A stretch of 59,275 nucleotides of DNA from an uncultured Lactobacillus sp. GTDB lineage: Bacteria; Bacillota; Bacilli; Lactobacillales; Lactobacillaceae. The stretch is from NCBI GenBank assembly GCA_947641735.1, contig CANRQR010000005.1, positions 1-59,275 on the forward strand, written 5' to 3'. This document shows, in pieces, positions 19,595-26,870 of this stretch (positions are counted from its first letter, which is position 1; each line of letters starts with the position of its first letter). Both the position numbers and the translations under genes were made by a program. The notes under the pieces are model-generated. The model ran no database searches and was not told where the DNA came from. It saw nothing but the letters and a program-made list of their open reading frames with translations.

Positions 19595-20404
19595 ATGACT
19601 CAAGATATAATTACTACAATCACCACAAAAGATGACTTTGAAAAAGCTTTGATTGCTGCTAATATTAGCTCAACTGACAAGGTTATCGTCCATACTGCTT
19701 TAAGTAAATTTTACTATGTACCCGGTGGCCCTGAAAGCTTAGTTCAGGCGCTAAAAGGAGTAATAACTCAAGGCACAATTATGATGCCATCAGAAGTCAG
19801 TACTAACTGTGATCCAGCAAGTTGAGAATATCCTCCTGTTAGAAAAGATTTAATTCAAGTAGTTCGTGACAATATGCCTCCATATAACCCTGATACTTCT
19901 CCAAGTGAAGGTTTAGGTATCACGCCAGAATACTTTCGAAAATTACCAGATGTAGTTCGCAGTCCTCATCCCTATCTACCTATCGCTATTTGGGGTAAGG
20001 ATAAAGATAAAATTGCTAAAAAACAGCCACTTGACCTACCTTATGGTATTAATAGTCCGTTAGATTATCTGTACCAAAATAATGGTAAAATCCTCTTTCT
20101 GGGAACTAATTATGAAACTTGTACAATGCTCCATTATGCTGAATCAATAATTGAAAGAAAAACAGAAACGTATACTGCAGCAACGGGAACAGACCCAGAT
20201 GGTAAAACAATTTGGACAAACTATCAAAATATAGATATGGATATATATGATGATTTTAATGATTTAGGTTTAGCTTTTGAAACACATAATTCTAGTGAAT
20301 TTAGACAAGTCAATTTAAATAATGGCTTTATTAAAGCTATTAATGTAAAACCGTTAGTAGATTTTGCTAAAACTTGGTTTAGACGAAAAGATAATAATTT
20401 ATAG
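19595..20404 (+). pseudogene. AAC(3)/YokD-family N-acetyltransferase, internal TGA stop
   Basis: The two open parts are in the same frame and together encode about 269 residues of the antibiotic N-acetyltransferase (AAC(3)/YokD) family. The first part contains VIVHTALSKFYYVPGG and the second MPPYNPDTSPSEGLG. They are separated by a single TGA at 19823-19825, between DPAS and EYPPV. A Trp (TGG) is a likely ancestral codon, so a G-to-A change would explain the break. The second part alone lacks the N-terminal acetyl-CoA-binding region. Resistance activity should not be assumed. Confidence 0.85.
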
Positions 20405-20405
20405 C

Positions 20406-20434
20406 AAAAAAGGCAGGAGTTATCCTGCTTTTTT
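20406..20434. terminator. bidirectional terminator
   Basis: AAAAAAGGCAGGA and TCCTGCTTTTTT form a short strong stem with flanking A and T tracts, directly after the AAC(3) pseudogene and facing the convergent histidine phosphatase gene. Confidence 0.88.
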
Positions 20435-20458
20435 CATACTCTGTATTTATTGTTGCTT

Positions 20459-21055
20459 TTATATTTTGTGATAGGGACAATAATTAGCAAAATTTATATA
20501 ATACTTATCTCCTTCAATATTCCAATCATGCACACAGGCATCCCCACTTCCAAATTTAATTTTAGAATCTATGGGAAGTTTTAATAATGCATGATATAGC
20601 TGCGTAATTGCTCCACCATGCGTAACAATTACGATTGTTTGATCATCAGAATTTTGGCTAAGAATTTCAGATAAAATAGATTCTATTCTCATTCTAAAAT
20701 TTAATTTACTTTCTTGTCCATAACGTGAAGCATGAATTGGAAGCTCGACTTTCGGATACTTTTTATATGCTTCATCATATGGTAAACCCGCGCGAAGTCC
20801 ATTATTAAATTCTTTTAGTTTATCTGTTTTTATTGCACTAAGACCAGTCAATTTTTCTAAATATTGTGCAGTTTGACACGCTCTTTTTAAGGAGCTTGTA
20901 TAAATTTTATCTACATGATAATGTTTTGACACATATTTGCTCATTGCTTCAGCTTGTTTATGTCCACGTGGAGTTAAACTAAAGTCTGCCCATCCTTCAC
21001 AAACTTTTAAAATATCTGCTTCACTTTCACCATGTCTGATAATTAAAAGCTTCAT
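20459..21055 (-). CDS. histidine phosphatase family protein (phosphoglycerate-mutase-like)
   Basis: This 198-residue enzyme carries the RHGE catalytic motif with the phospho-acceptor His at residue 8 and the second catalytic region VTHGG near residue 147. Members dephosphorylate small phospho-compounds; the exact substrate is unclear. The A of its ATG is the last base of the stop codon of the upstream ASCH gene, so the two are coupled. Confidence 0.88.
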   Translation of the reverse strand: MKLLIIRHGESEADILKVCEGWADFSLTPRGHKQAEAMSKYVSKHYHVDKIYTSSLKRACQTAQYLEKLTGLSAIKTDKLKEFNNGLRAGLPYDEAYKKYPKVELPIHASRYGQESKLNFRMRIESILSEILSQNSDDQTIVIVTHGGAITQLYHALLKLPIDSKIKFGSGDACVHDWNIEGDKYYINFANYCPYHKI

Positions 21056-21504
21056 TATTCTACCTTCTCAAAAACTTCACACACCATTGGTGCTTGCGGA
21101 TAAAATTCTTTCCCTATTTCCTTATATTCACGCGTAAAAAAATCATCATGAACTCTGCGCCAATATTCATAACTACGATCTCCTTCGCCTTCATGATAAG
21201 CATGTTCTTTCGAAATTAAATTATAAGGGATAATCTCTACACAGCACTCTCTAATTACGCAAACTGGCTGCTGGTTTCCATCTAAAATAATGCTCCATTC
21301 GCCTGCCTTAGGAACTGCTTCATCTTTACTATACAATTCATATGCTGAAGTAGTAGCCGTCTTAATGCCTTTATCTACCAAAGAAGCTAGTTCATTAGCA
21401 TCTTTTTGTGTTGCTCCAAAAGCCCAAGCTTCAATAGGAGTTTCATAGTCTAAATTATGTTTTCGACAAAATTCATGCCAATATTGTTTTATTTGTTCAC
21501 TCAT
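21055..21504 (-). CDS. ASCH domain protein (YhfF-like)
   Basis: The frame is open from 21648, but the conserved region begins at the ATG at 21504 (MSEQIKQYW), giving 149 residues, the usual length of stand-alone ASCH proteins. The core includes EAWAFGATQKDANELA, TATTSAYELY and GEWSIILDG. ASCH domains are a PUA-like fold; some members bind RNA or hydrolyse modified cytidines, so nucleotide handling is possible. It is coupled to the histidine phosphatase gene downstream. Confidence 0.82.
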   Translation of the reverse strand: MSEQIKQYWHEFCRKHNLDYETPIEAWAFGATQKDANELASLVDKGIKTATTSAYELYSKDEAVPKAGEWSIILDGNQQPVCVIRECCVEIIPYNLISKEHAYHEGEGDRSYEYWRRVHDDFFTREYKEIGKEFYPQAPMVCEVFEKVE

Positions 21505-21588
21505 TAAATCTACCAATAACCAATTAAATTTAGCTTTTGTATAGTATACATTATAAATTCCTGCTATATATCTAAATATTAACATGCA

Positions 21589-21608
21589 ATTTGGAGATAA
21601 CTCCAAAT
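21589..21608. repeat. palindrome ATTTGGAG-ATAA-CTCCAAAT
   Basis: This is a perfect 8-bp inverted repeat with a four-base centre, about 85 bases upstream of the ASCH start. Its arms TTTGGAG/CTCCAAA recur in the terminator at 21625-21656. It has no T tract and is more like an operator or a degenerate repeat than a terminator. Confidence 0.6.
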
Positions 21609-21624
21609 AATGACCAAAAAAAGT

Positions 21625-21656
21625 AAAAAGGTTTGGAGTTAACTCCAAACCTTTTT
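21625..21656. terminator. bidirectional terminator after the nucleoside phosphorylase genes
   Basis: AAAAAGGTTTGGAGTT and AACTCCAAACCTTTTT form a perfect palindrome flanked by A and T runs. It lies ten bases past the end of the phosphorylase operon on the minus strand. Confidence 0.85.
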
Positions 21657-21665
21657 AACAAACTA

Positions 21666-22430
21666 CTATTTGATCTTAGTCAGAACCTTAGATCCAATTT
21701 CTAAACCAAGGCTATGTGATTCACTGCCCCAATCACGTTCATCATAATTTTCCATATCAGCTAAGGTATCGGCGGTAAATAGGATTTGCGCAAAATCCAC
21801 TTTTCTAAACTTCGCACATGCTGCCAACCCAGCGCATTCCATTTCAACAGTTGCTGCTCCTAGCCGACGAAATTGTGCTACTTTTTTAGGCGTTTCTCTA
21901 AAGAAACCATCAGTTGTCCAAGTAATGATCTCATCATATTTCAAACTTAATTCAGATAATACACCTTCTACTTGATTCAAAAAATCACGATCTAAGTCAA
22001 CAAACTGTCCTGGCTCCATGTAATGAAAAGATGTTCCTTCATCCCGGATCGCTCTTTTAACTAAAAGCATCTCATTTTCTGGTAAGTCATTCAAGGCACC
22101 GCAAGTACCAAACGTTAAAACTTTTTCTACACCATAAGTAATTAACCACTCAAGCAATTGTACAGCTGCTGGTGCTCCTAAGGGTGCTTGACACAAAGTA
22201 AACAATTCATTATCAATTTGAACTTCATAGATTTTTGGATTAAAAGAGCATGATTCAAATTCGCCTAAAGTGCGATGAAGATGTTGATCTAAAAATGTAT
22301 TAATTTCTTTTTCTGGCACAAACGCGTAAAGTAATCTTGGATGAAAATGAAACGGTTCTTGATCGTGATTTGGTTCAAGAACAGCATGCGGATTTTTATC
22401 AAAGTCTAAAATAAATGGTTGTTCATTCAT
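21666..22430 (-). CDS. nucleoside phosphorylase family protein (second tandem copy)
   Basis: This 254-residue protein belongs to the PNP/UDP phosphorylase fold, which cleaves N-glycosidic bonds of nucleosides with phosphate or water. Motifs include TFGTCGALNDLPENE and the substrate loop TVEMECAGLAA. The ATG at 22430 (MNEQPFIL) is chosen over the upstream codon because TGGAGTGG precedes it and it aligns with the start of its tandem paralogue. The copies lie 29 bases apart and share most motifs. Base specificity is not predictable. Confidence 0.85.
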   Translation of the reverse strand: MNEQPFILDFDKNPHAVLEPNHDQEPFHFHPRLLYAFVPEKEINTFLDQHLHRTLGEFESCSFNPKIYEVQIDNELFTLCQAPLGAPAAVQLLEWLITYGVEKVLTFGTCGALNDLPENEMLLVKRAIRDEGTSFHYMEPGQFVDLDRDFLNQVEGVLSELSLKYDEIITWTTDGFFRETPKKVAQFRRLGAATVEMECAGLAACAKFRKVDFAQILFTADTLADMENYDERDWGSESHSLGLEIGSKVLTKIK

Positions 22431-22459
22431 AGTTTTCCACTCCATTTTTAGTTGAAATA

Positions 22460-23221
22460 TTATAAATTCACTAATACCTGAGATCCAATATTCAAACCAA
22501 CACTATATGAATCATGGCCCCAGTTACGTTTATCATAATTGTCCATATCAGCCAAACTATCGGCAGTAAACAAAATTTGCGCAAAATTTATGTTTCTGAA
22601 TTCTGCACAAGCAGCTAAAGCTGAGCACTCCATTTCGACAGTTTTTGCACCTAATTCTTTAGCTTGTAAAACTTGCTTGGGTGTTTCTCTAAAAAAGCCA
22701 TCGGTTGTCCAAGTTATTCCTTCATCATATTGAAGACCTAAATTTTTTATTTCATTTTCAACGCTTCGCACAAACTTTTCATTTAATGTAATCATCTTAC
22801 TTGGTTTTGTGTAATAAAAGGATGTACCTTCTCCGCGAATCGCTCTTTGTGGAACAAATATCGTATTTTCAGGTAAATCAACCAATGCCCCTGCATTTCC
22901 AACAGATAAAACTTGTTTAACTCCATAATTAATCAACCAATCCAAAAATTTAGTTGAAGCTGATGCTCCCACTGGAGCTTGACATAACGTAATTAGTTGA
23001 TTATTGATTTCCACTTCATATACTTTAGGTCTAAAAGAAACAGTTTTAAATTTGCCCAAAGTCTTGTGAGAGTGTTTATCTAAAAAAGATTTAATTTCAT
23101 CATCTGGAACAAACGCAAAAAGCAATTTTTCATGAAACTTATACTGTAAATTTTCGACTCCAGGTTCTATTACAGCTTGTTTATTTAAATCAATATCTAA
23201 AATAAATGGTTGTTCATTCAT
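22460..23221 (-). CDS. nucleoside phosphorylase family protein (first tandem copy)
   Basis: This 253-residue paralogue of the next gene has SVGNAGALVDLPENT and TVEMECSALAACAEF. Translation most likely starts at ATG 23221 behind a purine-rich GGAGGGGGAGAGGG stretch, although the frame is open to 23281. The duplication and the Nudix and kinase genes upstream suggest a modified-nucleoside salvage or detoxification role, which is inference. Confidence 0.85.
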   Translation of the reverse strand: MNEQPFILDIDLNKQAVIEPGVENLQYKFHEKLLFAFVPDDEIKSFLDKHSHKTLGKFKTVSFRPKVYEVEINNQLITLCQAPVGASASTKFLDWLINYGVKQVLSVGNAGALVDLPENTIFVPQRAIRGEGTSFYYTKPSKMITLNEKFVRSVENEIKNLGLQYDEGITWTTDGFFRETPKQVLQAKELGAKTVEMECSALAACAEFRNINFAQILFTADSLADMDNYDKRNWGHDSYSVGLNIGSQVLVNL

Positions 23222-23240
23222 GTATACCCTCTCCCCCTCC

Positions 23241-23705
23241 TTAATCAATAAATGGATAGTCGCCATTAAAGTAATGATCAATAAAAAGCTGATGTTGCTT
23301 GTTAAAAATCTTGGGTAATTTATCTTTAGAAAAATATTTCAAGTCAAGAGTTTCAGAGCTGACTTCTTTTGATGTTTTTTCTACTAGTTCAACAATAAAT
23401 TCAATAGTTACTACCTGTGCTACATCTTGATTTGGATAATATTGGATAAAATTAGTTGAAAGGCCTAATAATGATTTAGTTCTTACTTTTAAGCCAGTTT
23501 CTTCTAAAAATTCTCGAATGCATGCTTCTTGGGCTGATTCTCCAAATTCTAAAGCACCACTCGGTAAACCCCATGCATCAAAATCTGACCTTTTTTGAAG
23601 TAAAATTTCATTCTGATTATTAATCAAAATTCCACCGGCAAAATTTAAAATAATTGGTTCATGACCAACTTTTTTGCGTAAAGTTTTAATGTAGTCTTGA
23701 GTCAT
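23241..23705 (-). CDS. Nudix hydrolase
   Basis: This 154-residue protein contains a complete Nudix box, with GALEFGE and REFLEETGL in the expected spacing near residues 52-74. It would hydrolyse a nucleoside diphosphate linked to another group. The ribosome site GAGGA overlaps the stop of the APH-like kinase gene two bases upstream, so the genes are cotranscribed. Confidence 0.9.
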   Translation of the reverse strand: MTQDYIKTLRKKVGHEPIILNFAGGILINNQNEILLQKRSDFDAWGLPSGALEFGESAQEACIREFLEETGLKVRTKSLLGLSTNFIQYYPNQDVAQVVTIEFIVELVEKTSKEVSSETLDLKYFSKDKLPKIFNKQHQLFIDHYFNGDYPFID

Positions 23706-23707
23706 TG

Positions 23708-24523
23708 CTAGTCCTCTATACTGGCGAGCATTCGCTCACCAACTTTTTTAAAAGCCAGATCTTCAATTTTTTCAGTACAATTAAATATTCCAATTGCTGT
23801 TGTGAAAATTAGATATTGTTTAGTCAAACTCAATAATTGATAGTCCAAGTTTTTAGTAGAATATCCTTTTAAAAATGAGTCAATTAAATCTGGATTCAAT
23901 GAGAAATCTTGATAAAACAATTTGATAAAGTCTTGATATACGGGACCAAGACGTGCTTTTTCAAAATCAATTAAAGTCAACTTCCCACCGATATACTTAT
24001 AATTTCTGATTCCTACATCCCCGTGTAAAACAAAACGTGAATTATTTTTCAGATCTTTTTGAATTTCATTTTTATGCGTCATAAATTTTTTTGCTACTTT
24101 ATTTAACTGACTTCTATAGAAAGAATCTTGAAAAGTATCTATCTCTGACAGATAGTCATCAAATTGATTTCGTATAATCTTAATTTTAGGAAATGGTTTA
24201 ATTTGCATATGAAACTTACCTAAAACTTGTCCCATTTTGAAAGCTAAATTTTGATCAATAATGGAGGAAAGGTCTCTAGGTTCAACGTCTTTTAATACTA
24301 AAATATATTTATTATCAATTGAAAAAGTCGTTATCATTCGATCATTCATTTGTTTTGTAACTATTTCTTCTGTATAACATCCTTGCTCTTTAGCAAATTG
24401 TTTTACAAAAACCGATTCATGATACAAATTACTATACCCAATAAAAGTTTTATTAAGAGATTCATGATCGATTGGCTTCAGATTACTTTGTAATTTTTGA
24501 TTTAATTTTTCAATCAAAATCAT
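23708..24523 (-). CDS. APH-fold phosphotransferase (aminoglycoside/choline kinase-like)
   Basis: This 271-residue protein has the catalytic loop LHGDVGIRN and the metal-binding IDFEKA segment of the aminoglycoside phosphotransferase fold. The family phosphorylates small molecules; nothing here shows that it acts on antibiotics. Its AGGAG site lies at the very end of the preceding kinase gene, in the stretch that kinase lost from its reading frame. Confidence 0.85.
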   Translation of the reverse strand: MILIEKLNQKLQSNLKPIDHESLNKTFIGYSNLYHESVFVKQFAKEQGCYTEEIVTKQMNDRMITTFSIDNKYILVLKDVEPRDLSSIIDQNLAFKMGQVLGKFHMQIKPFPKIKIIRNQFDDYLSEIDTFQDSFYRSQLNKVAKKFMTHKNEIQKDLKNNSRFVLHGDVGIRNYKYIGGKLTLIDFEKARLGPVYQDFIKLFYQDFSLNPDLIDSFLKGYSTKNLDYQLLSLTKQYLIFTTAIGIFNCTEKIEDLAFKKVGERMLASIED

Positions 24524-24578
24524 TCTCAGTCTCCTACTTGAATATCATTCATCACAATTGAAATTTCATCAGCTAAAT

Positions 24579-25031
24579 TCAATTCATTTGACTAGTAAAA
24601 GCATACTCTGGAATAAAGCCAATATAATCTTTTTCATTCCACCATGAGCGCATTTTTTCTTCACCAAAAGAATATTCATGCCGTGTTTGATGCCGCTTCA
24701 TTGTTTCTTCAAATGGAATATCAAAATAGTAGGCATAAATTTGGCTACCAAAAAGTTCTTGTGCTTCTTTAAATAAGTCAGCATACCATTTTGCATTTAG
24801 GATTCTTTCTAAGATAGTGTAAGAGCAGTGATGATAACCATATTCAAGCAAATTTTCTAATAATGGCAAAGCAAATGTCTTTTCTCCGTCTTTAACATTC
24901 AGCATTTCTCTTCTAACTGTATCTTGCGGAATCAATAGTGTATTGTGCGGCAATCGATGGTGAATTTCTTTAGACAATGTAGTTTTGCCACTGCCAGAGT
25001 TTCCACGAATTATAATTAGTTTTGATATCAT
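24579..25031 (-). CDS. P-loop kinase, C-terminally shortened by a 5-base duplication
   Basis: The start is ATG 25031 behind GGAGGG, giving 150 residues. RGNSGSGKTTL near residues 8-18 is a Walker A motif of the small AAA/zeta-like kinase group, followed by DTVRREML. Near the stop the sequence reads GAATTGAATT. Removing one GAATT unit extends the frame by about 16 residues to a TGA at 24526, three bases before the next ATG, giving 166 residues. The short tail loss may be tolerated. Confidence 0.8.
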   Translation of the reverse strand: MISKLIIIRGNSGSGKTTLSKEIHHRLPHNTLLIPQDTVRREMLNVKDGEKTFALPLLENLLEYGYHHCSYTILERILNAKWYADLFKEAQELFGSQIYAYYFDIPFEETMKRHQTRHEYSFGEEKMRSWWNEKDYIGFIPEYAFTSQMN

Positions 25032-25061
25032 TAGAATTCCCTCCACAATAATTAAATAATT

Positions 25062-25098
25062 TTGATATATTTAATAAATGTAATACAATGGTATTACA
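25062..25098 (+). promoter_or_regulatory. promoter and palindromic operator of the RelB-type antitoxin gene
   Basis: TTGATA (25062-25067) and TACAAT (25084-25089) are spaced 16 bases apart. The inverted repeat TGTAATAC-AATG-GTATTACA at 25079-25098 covers the -10 element. Such an operator fits autorepression by the ribbon-helix-helix antitoxin encoded 18 bases downstream. Confidence 0.7.
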
Positions 25099-25115
25099 AA
25101 TAAGGAGATGATTTT

Positions 25116-25385
25116 ATGGATAATATGATAGTAAGAAACAGTAGTGCATCTACTCGTGTATCAAAATCTGTTAAAGACAAGGCCATAAAGAATTTAGCTA
25201 AACGAGGAATAACACTTTCAGAATTTCTAAGATTCGCAGTTGGAAAAGCTGCTGATGATGATATTGAGTTACTTAATTTTCTCGATACACCAGAAGCTTT
25301 ACAAGGAAAATCTGAAGTAGAAAATGGCAATATTGAAAAAATAGGTTCTTTAGACGATCTAGATAAATGGATGGATAACTTATGA
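25116..25385 (+). CDS. RelB/DinJ-family antitoxin
   Basis: The 89-residue protein has the N-terminal ribbon-helix-helix pattern (STRVSKSVKDKAIKNLAKRG, then ITLSEFLR) and an acidic C-terminus typical of RelB/DinJ antitoxins. AAGGAG precedes the ATG by eight bases. The TGA overlaps the ATG of the toxin gene (ATGA). It stays intact although its toxin is frameshifted, so it may act as an orphan regulator. Confidence 0.88.
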   Translation: MDNMIVRNSSASTRVSKSVKDKAIKNLAKRGITLSEFLRFAVGKAADDDIELLNFLDTPEALQGKSEVENGNIEKIGSLDDLDKWMDNL

Positions 25386-25727
25386 AACAAGTAGAAGTCT
25401 ATTTTTCTCCAACTTATAAAAAAGAATTAAAAAAACTAAAAAAAAAACTATCCAATTAAATTAATTACCCAGTGTTTAAAAGCAATAATTGCTCAAGATA
25501 ATAAAATTCTAAAGAAAATTAAGCACCATTCTCTGCAAGGAAATTGGAAGGGATTTAACGAATTTCATCCTGGACGTTTAAGTTCTAATAGTAATCTGAA
25601 TTATGATCAATGGATTGTAATTTATACTTTTTCAAAAAACAAATTAATACTTACCTTAGTTTCTACAGGCAATCATGAGATTCTTACTAAACATAAGCCA
25701 AAGACACTATTAAATAATAAACTTTGA
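25382..25727 (+). pseudogene. YafQ/RelE-family mRNA interferase toxin, frameshifted at an A10 run
   Basis: The first frame gives VYFSPTYKKELKKL and stops after 25 residues. The remainder lies one frame away and encodes LQGNWKGFNEFHPG and WIVIYTFSKNKLIL, the conserved YafQ core. The switch occurs at ten A residues at 25438-25447. With nine, the frame is continuous and gives 114 residues, the normal length. So the lesion is a +1 A in a homopolymer. Transcript slippage at this run could restore some product. Confidence 0.82.
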
Positions 25728-25757
25728 AGATCAATTTCAATTAGAAGTTGATCTTTT
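25728..25757 (+). terminator. terminator of the toxin-antitoxin operon
   Basis: AAGATCAA and TTGATCTT flank a loop and are followed by a T run, directly after the toxin stop codon. Confidence 0.8.
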
Positions 25758-25773
25758 TATATATGATAAAAAA

Positions 25774-26472
25774 TTAGTTCACTGCATCCCTAATTGTTGC
25801 AGTCTTGTCAAATACATAATCCATACCGTGAATTTTAACAATAGGCAGCCTTATCAATAAGCCTGCAGAACCCGCTAACATATCACAGATAGTTTCAACA
25901 TTAGTTTTATCTTCATACCGACTTTTTCTTAAGCCAGAAATACCATACAGTCCAACTGCTACTTGAGTAGCACCTTTTTTATCAATTCTCCCATCACTAT
26001 CGGTAATTATAATAGCTACTCTAACTTTTAATTGAGCGAAAATATCATCACTAATTTCCTTTGCAATCTCATCACAATTTTTAGGCAAAATTATCGCAGT
26101 ATCAGCATCTATCTTATCTACTCCTGCACCGGTTAAAAACAAACCATTCGGCAGCCATCCACCAATAAAGTTCTTAGATATCTGGAGTTTCTTACTATTC
26201 TTATCTTCGGTTTGATCAATTATAACCTGAATTAATCTTGGATCTTTTCTGGGTATTTGCTGATGCAAACGTAAGGCTAATTGACTTGGATTAATAGATT
26301 TTAAATCAATAAACAGACCTGCAGATTTAGAAATCAACTTAGAAGCAATACATAAAACATCATTATTATGAAGAATAAAATTTTCATTTTTGATTGTTTT
26401 AATTATTTCTGTACCTAAATTGCAATTTTTCTCTATCTTAGGGAAATTATGCAATGCTTCAATTGTAATCAT
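25774..26472 (-). CDS. F420-0:gamma-glutamyl ligase-like protein (CofE/PF01996 family)
   Basis: This 232-residue protein (start at ATG 26472, GGTGG eight bases upstream) resembles CofE. It has the N-terminal DVLCIASKLISKSAG region and the ITDSDGRIDKKG and TQVAVGLYGISGLR segments. CofE adds glutamate to coenzyme F420-0, but lactobacilli are not known to make F420, so another amide-forming reaction is likely. It sits two bases after a cytidine deaminase gene and downstream of an MFS carrier. Confidence 0.75.
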   Translation of the reverse strand: MITIEALHNFPKIEKNCNLGTEIIKTIKNENFILHNNDVLCIASKLISKSAGLFIDLKSINPSQLALRLHQQIPRKDPRLIQVIIDQTEDKNSKKLQISKNFIGGWLPNGLFLTGAGVDKIDADTAIILPKNCDEIAKEISDDIFAQLKVRVAIIITDSDGRIDKKGATQVAVGLYGISGLRKSRYEDKTNVETICDMLAGSAGLLIRLPIVKIHGMDYVFDKTATIRDAVN

Positions 26473-26474
26473 GA

Positions 26475-26870
26475 CTATAACCACCAATCAGGTGTTAACT
26501 TCCCCAGAGTAGTAATTTCTTCCCTGTCGTAATCCATCAATACTTCAATATTTTTATAGTCTTTTTCCATAAGCTGCACCATAAATTCACGACAAGCTCC
26601 ACACGGTGCACCATTCTTTCCATTAGACATGATGGCTAACACTCTCTTGAAATGATTTTCACCACAAGTGATCATGCTGAATAAAGCATTGCGTTCTGCA
26701 CACACTCCTAAAGTACAAGCGGTATCAATACAAACCCCTGTATAAATTTTTCCTGTATTACTCAAAACAGCAGCTGCTACTCCGCCTGCTTCTAGATGAT
26801 CAGATATTTGTCTAAATCCCTGTACACTTTTAGCTTCTTCATACATCTTTTGCCAAGTTTTATCTAACAT
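26475..26870 (-). CDS. cytidine deaminase family protein
   Basis: This 131-residue zinc enzyme shows CAERNA (proton shuttle Glu and a zinc Cys) and PCGACREF (two further zinc Cys). It deaminates cytidine or a related nucleoside; blasticidin-type deaminases share this fold and cannot be excluded. It ends LTPDWWL, common in this group. It overlaps the MFS gene by 11 bases. Confidence 0.85.
   Translation of the reverse strand: MLDKTWQKMYEEAKSVQGFRQISDHLEAGGVAAAVLSNTGKIYTGVCIDTACTLGVCAERNALFSMITCGENHFKRVLAIMSNGKNGAPCGACREFMVQLMEKDYKNIEVLMDYDREEITTLGKLTPDWWL

Noticed and set aside
19823-19825. TGA in the AAC(3) gene as a selenocysteine codon
   Set aside because: The family uses no selenocysteine, the site fits a Trp codon, and no SECIS-like hairpin is apparent.
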